Shown here piece by piece: positions 25,326-33,901 of a stretch of 64,000 bases of DNA. The translations under genes and the position numbers were made by a program. Position 1 is the stretch's first letter; each line of letters begins with the position of its first letter. The stretch is taken from assembly GCF_000230735.2 (NCBI RefSeq), contig NC_019962.1, forward strand, positions 186,001 to 250,000, read 5' to 3'. The notes beneath the pieces were generated by a model. The model had not been told where the DNA came from. It did no database searches and was given only the letters and a program-made list of their open reading frames with translations. This DNA comes from Natrinema pellirubrum DSM 15624. Its GTDB lineage: Archaea > Halobacteriota > Halobacteria > Halobacteriales > Natrialbaceae.

Positions 25326-25925
25326 ATGGCCGATATCGCTGCCGAAATCGTACTATTCGACGGCTTCGACGAACTCGATGCGGTCGGTCCCTACGAGGTC
25401 CTCCGGAACGGGGCCCGAGCCGGCGCGTCGCTCGAGACGCGGCTGGTGTCCCTCGCGGAGACCGACCTCGTACGGGCGAGTCACGACCTCCGCCTCGAGC
25501 CCGACGGGACGCTTGGGGAGCCGGACCTGCTGCTCGTTCCCGGCGGCGGCTGGACGACCGAGGGCGGCGTCCGGGCGGCCGTCGAGGACGGCGCGCTCCC
25601 CGAGGCCGTCCGCGAGCGCTACGACGACGGGGCGACGATCGCCTCGGTCTGTACCGGCGCGATGGTGCTTTCCGCGGCCGGGATCCTCGAGGGCCGACCG
25701 GCTGCGACCCATCCCGTCGCCGTCGACGACCTCGCGGCTACCGCGGCGACCGTGGTCGACGAGCGGGTCGTCGACGACGGCGATGTCGTTACGGCCGGCG
25801 GCGTGACCTCGGGGATCGATCTGGCGCTGTGGCTGCTCGAGCGGGAGTTCGGCGTCGAAATCGCCGAGGCGGTGGCCGCGGAGATGGCCCATGAGCGGCG
25901 GGGCGACGTGTTCGAATCGTCGTAA
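25326..25925 (+). CDS. DJ-1/PfpI family protein
   Basis: 199 residues, a class I glutamine-amidotransferase-like fold. The nucleophile elbow is ASVCTGA with Cys109, and DLLLVPGGGW forms the conserved glycine loop. The ending GVTSGIDLALWLLEREFG matches the transcriptional-regulator-like branch (AraC-type N-domain/isonitrile hydratase-like) without any DNA-binding domain. Enzymatic role uncertain. Start ATG 25326 matches the family N-terminus (EIVLFDGFDELD). Confidence 0.85.
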   Translation: MADIAAEIVLFDGFDELDAVGPYEVLRNGARAGASLETRLVSLAETDLVRASHDLRLEPDGTLGEPDLLLVPGGGWTTEGGVRAAVEDGALPEAVRERYDDGATIASVCTGAMVLSAAGILEGRPAATHPVAVDDLAATAATVVDERVVDDGDVVTAGGVTSGIDLALWLLEREFGVEIAEAVAAEMAHERRGDVFESS

Positions 25926-25960
25926 CCGGTGGGCCTACCGACGAGAAGCGTACTGCTATC

Positions 25961-26081
25961 GTGGCAACAGTGAGTTGCCACACCCTCCCCAGCCGACTCG
26001 CTCGCTCCTTTCAGTCGCTCACTCGTCCCTCGCGTGCTGTCGAGCCGTGGCTCGCGTTTGCTCGCCACGACACAGCACGCG
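25961..26081 (+). terminator. Hairpins downstream of the DJ-1/PfpI gene
   Basis: First, GTGGCAAC-AGTGA-GTTGCCAC (25961-25981), a perfect 8-bp stem starting 35 nt after the stop codon. Then a larger imperfect palindrome with a perfect 10-bp outer stem CGCGTGCTGT/ACAGCACGCG (26031-26040 and 26072-26081), enclosing further pairing CGTGG/CCACG. The first is a good terminator or 3'-end candidate. The second resembles haloarchaeal intergenic palindromes. Confidence 0.45.
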
Positions 26082-26168
26082 CCACTGCATGACGAGTCGG
26101 GCAGGTAGCGGACGGCTCACCGCTTCGTGCCAAACGGCTATCCGTCACGACCGGATAGCCTGAGTCAC

Positions 26169-26819
26169 ATGAACGCAGTGTTGTTCGATATGGACGGCGT
26201 GTTGGTCGATAGCGAGGACTACTGGGTCGAGTTCGAGCGCGCGGAGATCTTTCCCGCGACCGTCCCCGACGCCGAGGTCGACCTGGCCGAGACCAGCGGC
26301 ATGAACTTCCGCGATATCTACGACTACCTCGAGGCCGAGTACGGGACGGCCATCTCCCGTAAGGAGTTCGTCGAACGCTTCGATGCCGCCGCCGAGGAGA
26401 TCTACACTGAGCGGGTCGCCCTGCTCGATGGTCTCTACGATCTGCTCGCCGAACTGGACGACTGCGGGGTCGACACGGCGCTCGTGTCGTCGTCGCCTCA
26501 CGACTGGATCGACATGGTCCTCGAGCGATTCGACCTCGAGGGGGCGTTCGACCGCGTGATCAGCGCCGACGACATCGACGCGGCGAGCAAGCCCGAACCG
26601 GACGTCTTCGAGTACGCGGCCGCCGAACTCGGCGTTCCGGCTGTGGAGTGCGTCGTCATCGAGGACTCCGAAAACGGGATCGAAGCCGGCGACAGAGCGG
26701 GCGCGACCGTTGTCGCCTACCGGATCGCTGCCCACGGCGACATCGACCGCTCGAGAGCCGACGTGGTCGTCGACTCGTCCGCCGAACTCCGGGCGACCGT
26801 TCTCGAGTCGACCGTCTGA
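26169..26819 (+). CDS. HAD-family hydrolase (beta-phosphoglucomutase-like)
   Basis: 216 residues. Motif I DMDGVLVDS holds the nucleophile Asp7 and acid/base Asp9. A helical cap follows (about 15-85), then motif II VSSSP, motif III Lys in AASKPEPDVF and motif IV VIEDSENGI. This is the classical layout of subfamily IA phosphatases and phosphomutases acting on small sugar or glycolate phosphates. Substrate unknown. ATG 26169 starts directly at the motif. It is convergent with the helicase gene, 16 nt apart. Confidence 0.9.
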   Translation: MNAVLFDMDGVLVDSEDYWVEFERAEIFPATVPDAEVDLAETSGMNFRDIYDYLEAEYGTAISRKEFVERFDAAAEEIYTERVALLDGLYDLLAELDDCGVDTALVSSSPHDWIDMVLERFDLEGAFDRVISADDIDAASKPEPDVFEYAAAELGVPAVECVVIEDSENGIEAGDRAGATVVAYRIAAHGDIDRSRADVVVDSSAELRATVLESTV

Positions 26820-26835
26820 TCGCAGCGCGAAGCCG

Positions 26836-29193
26836 TTATTCGACTTCGACCGTTCGGCTCGCCGTGATCGGCACCAGCGGCTCCTCCGGGAAGGCGACGC
26901 TGACGGTAAACTCGAGTTCCTCGGCATCCGCGCCGAAGACGCCGACCGGGACGGTCTCGGAATCGCGCAGGTAGGTGTTGGAACTCGTCATTTCCACGCC
27001 GTTGACGGTCACCCGGATCCCCGCGCGGGCCGGTTCCCCGACGTTCCGAACGGTCACGTCACAGACCTCGTTCTCGCCGGTCGCGACGGTCCCGGGGAAC
27101 TGCCCCCAGTCGATATCGAGGGCGGGCAGCGACGACGCACCCTCGGCGACACGCTCGGCGACGCCTTCCGAGAGGCCGGCGTCGATCAGCCCCTCGAGGC
27201 CGGCGTCGTCGACGTCGCCGGGCGTCGACAGTCCCTCTTTCGCGAGCTTGCTCGCCCGGCCCGGCCCGACGCCGTCGATGGCGGTCAGTCCGACCGCGTC
27301 CTCGGCGACGCCGTTCTCGATGCGGGCCTCGACGCGGCGCGCGAGGTTCGCGGCGTGGGGACCGACGAACCGATCGAGGAAGGCCCCCAGCGCGGAGACG
27401 AGCCGGGTCGCGTTGCGCCGGATGGCCCACGCGTCGCTGCGCAGTTCCGCCGGCGTCGAGCCGCTGGCCGCGCTCCGAAGGATCGCGAGGACCTTCCGCT
27501 CGCCGGCGTCGAGGTCGTCGGTGTCCTCGCCGACCAGGACCGCCGATATCGCGTCGCGTTCGTCCTGTCGGGCCGACACCGAGTCGAACTCCTCGGCGGT
27601 CGCGACCGTCTCGAGGACGTCCCCGGCCGTGATCGGGCCCGATTCGGCCCGGTCACAGAGGGCGGCGAAGCGGGCGGCCGTGTCCAGCCGGAGGTAGTAC
27701 TTCGAGGTCAACACGCCGAGCGGCGTCGCCTCGATCGAGAGGTCCTCGCCGGTCTCGACGAAGCCGCGCTCAACCAGCCCCTCGAGACAGTCCCGGACTC
27801 GCTCGCGCAGGTTCGGGAAGTCGTACTCGTCGGGTTTGGACTGGCCGCGGACGTAGTAGAAGGTCGTCTCGAGCCAGTCCATCACGTCCTCGAGGTCGGT
27901 GATCGTCCCCATCGCGATCTCGGCGTTGAGATGCGTCTCGAGGCTCTCCGCGAGTCGGGACTCGATCTCCTTGCCGTCCCGGAGCAGGCGGCGGTACTTG
28001 TCGGCCTCCGCCGAGTCACAGACGACCCAGCCGTAGCCGACGTCGTCGTATCCCGGGCGGCCGGCGCGGCCGAGCATCTGGAGGACGTCGAGAGGACTCA
28101 TATCGACCTCGCCCTCGAGGGGATCGTGGTACTTCGTGTCCCGGATCACGACACAGCGAGCGGGCAGGTTGACGCCCCACGCCAGCGTCGACGTCGAAAA
28201 GAGGAGTTCGATGTGGCCCTGCTTGAACCACTCCTCGACGAGATCGCGTTCCTCCTTCGAGAGGCCCGCGTGGTGGAAGGCGACGCCGTCGAGGATCGAC
28301 TGCCGGAGGGTGTCGTTGTCGATCGCTTCCTTCAGATCGGTGTGGAAATCGTAGTCCCCGCGGACGCCCATCGAGACGTCGCGTTCGGCGATCTCGTCTC
28401 TGGCCTTCTTGGCCGCCTGCACGGTGTCCTGCCTCGAGGAGACGAAGACCAGCGCCTGGCCGTCCTCCCGGAGGTGTGGTTCGGCGAGGTCGAGCGCCCG
28501 GTAGAGCCGGCGGTACTTGTCCGCGAAGGCGTTGTCGCCGTGGGTGTAGGTCCTGACGCCCGATTTGAGATCGACGGGTCGGTACTCGTCGCCGAACTCG
28601 AAGGTGGCCTCCTCGGGGGCGTCGAGCCACGCCGCCACGTCGTCGACGTTTGGCATCGTCGCCGACAGTGCGACGATGCGGGGCGCACAGAGCCGGCGCA
28701 GCCGGGAGATCGTCACCTCCAGCACCGACCCTCGTCGGTCCGCGTCCAGCAGGTGGACCTCGTCGATGACACAGACGTCGATGTCGGTGACGAAGTCGTA
28801 GCGTCGGGAGTCGTGTTTGCGGGTCGCCGAGTCCAGTTTCTCGGGGGTCATCACGAGGATGTCCGCCCGGCGCGCGCGGCGGGGGTTGAGATCGCGCTCG
28901 CCGGTGACGACGTAGACCGAGTAATCCAGCGCCTCGAAGCGGTCCCAGTCGTCCTCTTTCTCGTTGGTCAGCGCCCGCATCGGGGCGATAAACAGCGCGG
29001 TGCCGCCGTCGGCTAAGGCCTTACAGATCGCCAGTTCCGCAAGCGCCGTCTTCCCCGAGGCCGTCGGCGCGCTCGCGACCACGTTCTCCGACGACTCGAG
29101 CAAGGCCGGTAGAGCCTCGCGTTGCATGCGGTTGAACTCCTCGAAGGCGAAGGCGTCGGCGAACTCGGGGAGAACCTCGGCGACCTCCATCAC
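26836..29193 (-). CDS. Ski2-like ATP-dependent helicase with HhH and C-terminal beta domain
   Basis: 785 residues. Walker A APTASGKT (residues 42-49), DEVH box at 144-147, motif III SATMPN, motif VI QMLGRAGRPGYD: a superfamily 2 Ski2/Hel308-type helicase. After a winged-helix region (about 430-560) come helix-hairpin-helix motifs (LTAIDGVGPGRASKLAKEG, about 620-650) and a C-terminal Ig-like beta domain (about 690-785, TVRNVGEPARAGIRVTVNG). The last domain suggests a Brr2/Sec63-like architecture that differs from plain Hel308. Probably acts on branched DNA or RNA; which one cannot be told. Start could be the first or second Met. Confidence 0.88.
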   Translation of the reverse strand: MMEVAEVLPEFADAFAFEEFNRMQREALPALLESSENVVASAPTASGKTALAELAICKALADGGTALFIAPMRALTNEKEDDWDRFEALDYSVYVVTGERDLNPRRARRADILVMTPEKLDSATRKHDSRRYDFVTDIDVCVIDEVHLLDADRRGSVLEVTISRLRRLCAPRIVALSATMPNVDDVAAWLDAPEEATFEFGDEYRPVDLKSGVRTYTHGDNAFADKYRRLYRALDLAEPHLREDGQALVFVSSRQDTVQAAKKARDEIAERDVSMGVRGDYDFHTDLKEAIDNDTLRQSILDGVAFHHAGLSKEERDLVEEWFKQGHIELLFSTSTLAWGVNLPARCVVIRDTKYHDPLEGEVDMSPLDVLQMLGRAGRPGYDDVGYGWVVCDSAEADKYRRLLRDGKEIESRLAESLETHLNAEIAMGTITDLEDVMDWLETTFYYVRGQSKPDEYDFPNLRERVRDCLEGLVERGFVETGEDLSIEATPLGVLTSKYYLRLDTAARFAALCDRAESGPITAGDVLETVATAEEFDSVSARQDERDAISAVLVGEDTDDLDAGERKVLAILRSAASGSTPAELRSDAWAIRRNATRLVSALGAFLDRFVGPHAANLARRVEARIENGVAEDAVGLTAIDGVGPGRASKLAKEGLSTPGDVDDAGLEGLIDAGLSEGVAERVAEGASSLPALDIDWGQFPGTVATGENEVCDVTVRNVGEPARAGIRVTVNGVEMTSSNTYLRDSETVPVGVFGADAEELEFTVSVAFPEEPLVPITASRTVEVE

Positions 29194-29245
29194 ACGGACA
29201 GGAGAAGCGGCGGGTCAAAGGCGTTTCCTTCGAGGCCTCTCCCGG

Positions 29246-29845
29246 CTACCGCGACGCGAGGATCGTCGCGATCGCGGCCCCCAGCGTGGCGAACACGAGC
29301 GGGTAGATCACGCCGCCGAGGAGGACCGCGGGCACGAGCGCCGGCGCGATCGTCCCCGATATCAATTCGATCTCGCCCACCGACACCCCACCCGTCGACT
29401 CGGCGGCGACCGCGCCGACGCTCAGCACCGCCGAGTAGCCGATCATCACCGGGATCCCGATAGTGATGGCGTCGCCGAGTTCGCTCGCCCCCAGCCGGAC
29501 GGCGAGTCCAGCGCCGGCGACGATCAGCGCGAACGGGACGATGACGTACAGCAGATCCGCGACGCCCCCTGTCTCCGCGATGAGATCGAGGGTCCCGGTA
29601 CCGCTAATCGAGCCGAGCTGCCCGCTGGCTTCGATGTCGACCATGTGGGCCTCGTAGAAGTACCAGGCGACGCCTTTCCACTCGGCAACGCGGTCGCCGA
29701 ACCGCTCGCCGACCTCGTTCCCGATCAACAGGTAGGTGACGAGATAGCTGATCGCGGCCGTGAGGACGCCGACGCCCGCACTCGCCGCGATGCTCGATCG
29801 GCTCGATACTGCGGGTTCGCCGGCCGTCGATCGCTCCGTCGACAT
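29246..29845 (-). CDS. Multi-helix membrane protein, unknown function
   Basis: 199 residues from ATG 29843-29845 with about five transmembrane helices (near 20-42, 98-118, 124-150, 168-195). A soluble loop with aromatic residues (WKGVAWYFYEAHMVDIE) lies between helices 1 and 2. No transporter signature. It is flanked by the helicase and PH-domain genes, all on the minus strand, so they may form one transcription unit. Confidence 0.7.
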   Translation of the reverse strand: MSTERSTAGEPAVSSRSSIAASAGVGVLTAAISYLVTYLLIGNEVGERFGDRVAEWKGVAWYFYEAHMVDIEASGQLGSISGTGTLDLIAETGGVADLLYVIVPFALIVAGAGLAVRLGASELGDAITIGIPVMIGYSAVLSVGAVAAESTGGVSVGEIELISGTIAPALVPAVLLGGVIYPLVFATLGAAIATILASR

Positions 29846-29888
29846 CGTATCGGTGATCCGAAACGCGCAATAATGGGTCTTGTGGTCA

Positions 29889-30404
29889 TCAGACGGCCGA
29901 CTCGTCGGTCGCAACCGCCTCGAGCTGGTCGCTGAGCCGGCTGCTCGCCCGCTCGGGACTGGGGACCCGCTCGAAGGTCAGCTCCGGCTCCCCCGAGCCA
30001 GCGGTGTAGACCGTCAGGTCGCCGTACCCGAGCATACGGCCGATCCACGACTGGCGGAGGCTGGTGTTCTGGACCCGCTCGAGGCGAAACTGGGTGACGT
30101 CCCTGGAGACGACGCCGCGTTTCTTGTAGAGTTCAGTGGAGGTGATGACGTAGCGGGTGTTCGTCCAGACGAGATAGCGGGCACCGGCGACGGCCGCGCC
30201 GACGACGGTCACGAGAACGCCGAGGATCGTCAGGGTCCCGACGCCGTCGGTCCCGCTCCAGCCGGCGAGGAGAAACCCCGCGATCGCGATTGCGATCCCG
30301 ACCGGGAGTCGCGTTCCCATCGTGACCGGATGGGGACGGCTCTCCCAGACGACGTCCTCGTCGTCGCTGATGTGGAACCAGTCGGGCGTCGAGCCGAGGG
30401 CCAT
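29889..30404 (-). CDS. Membrane protein with bacterial PH domain (YdbS-like)
   Basis: 171 residues. An N-terminal soluble part (WFHISDDEDVVWESRPHP), two transmembrane helices (about 32-50, 56-77), then a bPH2 (YdbS/YdbT) domain with the signature TRYVITSTELYKKRGVVSRDVTQFRLERVQNTSLRQS. The family is membrane-associated with unknown role. A basic-acidic C-terminus follows. It ends 44 nt before the next membrane-protein start. Confidence 0.82.
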   Translation of the reverse strand: MALGSTPDWFHISDDEDVVWESRPHPVTMGTRLPVGIAIAIAGFLLAGWSGTDGVGTLTILGVLVTVVGAAVAGARYLVWTNTRYVITSTELYKKRGVVSRDVTQFRLERVQNTSLRQSWIGRMLGYGDLTVYTAGSGEPELTFERVPSPERASSRLSDQLEAVATDESAV

Positions 30405-30551
30405 CGGCCCCGCCTATTCCGTACCCGTCCGTAAAGCTATCGGGGTAACGGACCGGTTAACGGTGATTCGAGCGAGTCGAGTGTCCGTGCTGGCTCCCCG
30501 GACCGTTCGCCGGACCACCACGGTTTTTGGCTATCGGCCCGACGTACCGGT

Positions 30552-31520
30552 ATGAGTCGCGCGCGAAAGCCCGACTGGCTGAAGAGCCGCCCCCCATCGG
30601 GCCAGGAGTTCGCCGGCATCCGCGAGACACTGCGCGAGTACGACCTCCATACCGTCTGCGAGGAGGCAAACTGTCCCAATCTGGGCGAGTGCTGGTCGGG
30701 TCGATCGGGACCCGGCGACGGGTCGGCCGACGGCGGAACGGCCACGTTCATGCTGCTGGGCGATCGCTGCTCTCGAGCCTGCAACTTCTGTGATGTCGAA
30801 ACCGGTGGCATGGAGCCGCTCGATCCCGACGAGCCCGCGAACGTCGCCGACGCGATCGCCGAGATCGGGTTGGACTACGTCGTGTTGACCAGCGTCGACC
30901 GCGACGACCTTCCCGATCAGGGCGCGGGCCAGTTCGCCGAGACGATCCGCGAGATCAAGGCCCGCCATCCCGGTATCCTCGTCGAGGTGTTGATCCCCGA
31001 CTTCCAGGGCGAGGAACGGCTCGTCCGGAAGATCATCGACGCCGAACCGGACGTGATCGCCCACAATGTCGAGACTGTCGAGCGCTTGCAGTTCCCGGTC
31101 CGGGACCGCCGTGCGGGCTACGAACAGAGCCTCTCGGTCCTGGAACAGGTCGACCGCGAGTCCGACATCTACACGAAGACCTCGATCATGCTCGGCCACG
31201 GCGAGTACGATCACGAGGTCTATCAGACGTTAGCGGACTGTCGTGAGCGCGGCGTCGACATCGTCACGTTGGGCCAGTACCTGCGGCCTTCGCGGGACCA
31301 CCTCGCGGTCCAGCGCTACGACCATCCACACAAGTACGAGACGTGGCGCCGCGTCGCCGAGTCGGAACTCGGCTTTCTCTACTGCGCCAGCGGTCCCATG
31401 GTCCGCTCGTCGTACAAGGCGGGCGAACTGTTCGTCGACGCCGTGTTGCGGGAAGGCAAGAGCCTCGAGGAGGCGAGAGCCGATGCCCGTCGCTCGAGGC
31501 CCCAGCAGACGGGCCACTGA
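30552..31520 (+). CDS. lipA: Lipoyl synthase
   Basis: 322 residues, a radical SAM enzyme that inserts two sulfurs into protein-bound octanoyl groups. The auxiliary cluster Cys motif is CEEANCPNLGEC and the SAM cluster motif is CSRACNFCD; the conserved C-terminal Ser of the RSSYKAGE motif completes the auxiliary cluster. A Gly/Ser/Asp-rich insert between the two Cys motifs (about 48-62) is slightly longer than in bacteria. It lies directly upstream of the pyruvate dehydrogenase complex genes, whose E2 needs lipoate. Confidence 0.96.
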   Translation: MSRARKPDWLKSRPPSGQEFAGIRETLREYDLHTVCEEANCPNLGECWSGRSGPGDGSADGGTATFMLLGDRCSRACNFCDVETGGMEPLDPDEPANVADAIAEIGLDYVVLTSVDRDDLPDQGAGQFAETIREIKARHPGILVEVLIPDFQGEERLVRKIIDAEPDVIAHNVETVERLQFPVRDRRAGYEQSLSVLEQVDRESDIYTKTSIMLGHGEYDHEVYQTLADCRERGVDIVTLGQYLRPSRDHLAVQRYDHPHKYETWRRVAESELGFLYCASGPMVRSSYKAGELFVDAVLREGKSLEEARADARRSRPQQTGH

Positions 31521-31797
31521 GCGACGGCCGACGGACCGTCTCGGACCCGCCGGCGCCGTCCATCACGAGTCGTCCGCGATCGAATTTCGAGTTCGTCCAG
31601 TCCGACACCGATTCTCCGATACGAACCCAACGAACGTCAAAGAATGCTCTCTTTCGCTCGCTTTCACCCGATACTGTTCGGTATTGGGCGGTGATTCGAT
31701 AACTGCCAGGCAAGAATCACACCAATAGTAACGTATTTTGGGAAACTCCTTTACCTTGAGCGATAGTTCAGTAGGGTATGTACAGGTGGGTCTTCCT
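31521..31797 (+). promoter_or_regulatory. Promoter region of the 2-oxoacid dehydrogenase operon
   Basis: 277 nt without a gene and clearly AT-richer than the flanks. AT-rich elements at about 31733-31740 (GTATTTTGG) and 31749-31757 (CTTTACCTT) lie 40-65 nt before the GTG start of E1 alpha and are the best TATA candidates, implying a leader of about 15-40 nt. No clear operator was found. Confidence 0.45.
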
Positions 31798-32907
31798 GTG
31801 AGTACGATACAACGCGACCCCCGTGAGCGAGTACAGGTTCTCGACGACACCGGCCGCGTCCTCGACGACGCCGACGTGCCCGACCTCTCCGAGGACGAAC
31901 TCGTCGAGATGTACGAGCAGATGCGGCTCGTGCGGCGATTCGACGAGCGGGCCGTCAGTCTCCAACGCCAGGGCCGAATGGGGACGTATCCGCCCCTGTC
32001 GGGGCAGGAGGCCGCACAGGTCGGCAGCGCTCACGCGCTCGCCGACGGCGACTGGGTCTTCCCCAGCTACCGCGAACACGGCGTCGGCCTGGTTCGCGGC
32101 CTCTCGCTCGAGCGTACCCTGTTGTACTGGATGGGCCACGAGCGGGGCAACTACATCCCCGAGGACGTCAACATGTTCTCGGTCGCGGTCCCCATCGCGA
32201 CCCAGATCCCCCACGCGACCGGCGCGGCCTGGGCCTCGAAGCTCAAGGGCGAGGAGAAGGCCTTCGTCTGTTACTTCGGCGATGGCGCGACCTCGGAGGG
32301 TGACTTCCACGAGGGGCTGAACTTCGCCGGCGTCTTCGACACGCCGTCGGTCTTTTTCTGTAACAACAACCAGTGGGCGATCTCGGTCCCGCGGGAGCGC
32401 CAGACCGCGAGCGATACCCTCGCCCAGAAGGCCACCGCCTACGGCTTCGACGGGGTCCAGGTCGACGGCATGGATCCGCTGGCGGTCTACAAGGTCACCA
32501 AGGAGGCCGTCGAAAAGGCCAAAAACCCCGACGCGGACGAACTGCGACCGACGCTGATCGAAGCGGTCCAGTACCGGTTCGGTGCCCACACCACCGCCGA
32601 CGACCCCTCCGTCTACCGCACCGACGAGGAGGTCGAACGCTGGAAACAGAAGGATCCCATCCCGCGTCTCGAGACGTATCTGCGCTCGACCGGGATCCTC
32701 GACGACGAGCGAGTCGACGCGATCGAGGACCGGATCGAGGACGACGTGGCCGACGCCATCGAAGGGGCCGAGTCGTTCGACCGGCCCGACCCCGAGGAGA
32801 TCTTCGCCCACGTCTACGAGGGGATGCCCCGACGGCTGCAACGGCAACTCGAGTACTTCGAATCGATTCGCGAGGACCACGGCGACGACGCGCTCTTGGA
32901 GGGCTAA
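31798..32907 (+). CDS. pdhA: Pyruvate (2-oxoacid) dehydrogenase E1 component, alpha subunit
   Basis: 369 residues starting at GTG 31798 ([11 protein letters not shown]-type haloarchaeal N-terminus; upstream codons are not family-like). The thiamine diphosphate motif is [18 protein letters not shown] ending in NNNQWA (about 165-205). With the beta subunit it decarboxylates a 2-oxoacid and passes the acyl group to lipoyl-E2. Haloarchaea use ferredoxin oxidoreductases for pyruvate, so the physiological substrate of this complex is uncertain. Four genes follow in E1a-E1b-E2-E3 order, 3 nt between this stop and pdhB. Confidence 0.93.
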   Translation: MSTIQRDPRERVQVLDDTGRVLDDADVPDLSEDELVEMYEQMRLVRRFDERAVSLQRQGRMGTYPPLSGQEAAQVGSAHALADGDWVFPSYREHGVGLVRGLSLERTLLYWMGHERGNYIPEDVNMFSVAVPIATQIPHATGAAWASKLKGEEKAFVCYFGDGATSEGDFHEGLNFAGVFDTPSVFFCNNNQWAISVPRERQTASDTLAQKATAYGFDGVQVDGMDPLAVYKVTKEAVEKAKNPDADELRPTLIEAVQYRFGAHTTADDPSVYRTDEEVERWKQKDPIPRLETYLRSTGILDDERVDAIEDRIEDDVADAIEGAESFDRPDPEEIFAHVYEGMPRRLQRQLEYFESIREDHGDDALLEG

Positions 32908-32910
32908 CAC

Positions 32911-33900
32911 ATGGCAGCAGAATCAGAGAGTCTGACGCTGGTACAGGCGGTCCGGGACGGACTGCACACCGAGATGGAACGCGACGACGACGTCATCGTC
33001 ATGGGCGAAGACGTTGGGAAAAACGGCGGCGTCTTCCGCGCGACCGAGGGGCTCTACGACGAATTCGGTGATGACCGGGTCGTCGACACTCCGTTGGCCG
33101 AGTCGGGCATCATCGGCACGGCGATCGGGATGGCCGCCTACGGGATGCGGCCAGTCCCCGAAATCCAGTTCCTGGGCTTTATCTACCCTGGATTCGACCA
33201 GATAGTCTCGCACGCGGCGCGCCTGCGAACGCGCTCGCGCGGGCGATTTACGTGTCCGATGGTGATCCGGGCCCCCTACGGCGGCGGCATCCGCGCCCCC
33301 GAACACCACTCCGAGTCGACCGAGGCGATGTTCGTCCACCAACCCGGGCTCAAAGTCGTCGTTCCCTCGACCCCCTACGACACCAAGGGGCTGTTGATCA
33401 GCGCGATCCGAAGTCCGGATCCGGTGATGTTCCTCGAGCCGAAGTTGATCTATCGGGCGTTCCGCGACGATGTCCCGAACGAATCCTACGAGGTCCCGCT
33501 CGGCGAGGCGGCCGTCCGCCGCGAGGGGTCGGACGTCTCGGTCTATACGTGGGGCGCGATGACCAGACCGACCCTCGAGGCCGCCGAGAACCTCGCCGAA
33601 GAAGGGGTCGACGCCGAGGTGGTCGATCTGCGGACGCTATCGCCGTTAGACGAGGAGACGATCGTCGAATCCTTCGAGAAGACCGGCCGCGCGGCGGTCG
33701 TCCACGAGGCCCCGAAGACGGGCGGGCTGGGCGCGGAGATCACTGCCACCCTCCAGGAGGAGTCGCTGCTGTATCAGGAAGCGCCGATCGAACGGGTCAC
33801 CGGGTTCGACACCCCGTTCCCGCTGTATGCCCTCGAGGACTACTACCTCCCCGAGGCGGCGCGCATCGAGGACGGCATTCGACGGGCCGCGGGGTTCTAA
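32911..33900 (+). CDS. pdhB: Pyruvate (2-oxoacid) dehydrogenase E1 component, beta subunit
   Basis: 329 residues. Transketolase-like pyrimidine-binding domain (about 1-190; EDVGKNGGVFRATEGL, FPEIQF-type PVPEIQFLGF) and transketolase C-terminal domain (about 200-320; GAMTRPTLEAAE, DLRTLSPLDEETI). The conserved Glu in MGEDVG activates thiamine diphosphate at the alpha/beta interface. Three nt after pdhA and one nt before the E2 gene, so tightly co-translated. Confidence 0.95.
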   Translation: MAAESESLTLVQAVRDGLHTEMERDDDVIVMGEDVGKNGGVFRATEGLYDEFGDDRVVDTPLAESGIIGTAIGMAAYGMRPVPEIQFLGFIYPGFDQIVSHAARLRTRSRGRFTCPMVIRAPYGGGIRAPEHHSESTEAMFVHQPGLKVVVPSTPYDTKGLLISAIRSPDPVMFLEPKLIYRAFRDDVPNESYEVPLGEAAVRREGSDVSVYTWGAMTRPTLEAAENLAEEGVDAEVVDLRTLSPLDEETIVESFEKTGRAAVVHEAPKTGGLGAEITATLQEESLLYQEAPIERVTGFDTPFPLYALEDYYLPEAARIEDGIRRAAGF

Positions 33901-33901
33901 C

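Noticed and set aside
26710-29016. 768-codon plus-strand frame opposite the helicase
   Set aside because: Antisense of motif-complete helicase; product is a Val/Asp/Arg/Gly-rich low-quality sequence.
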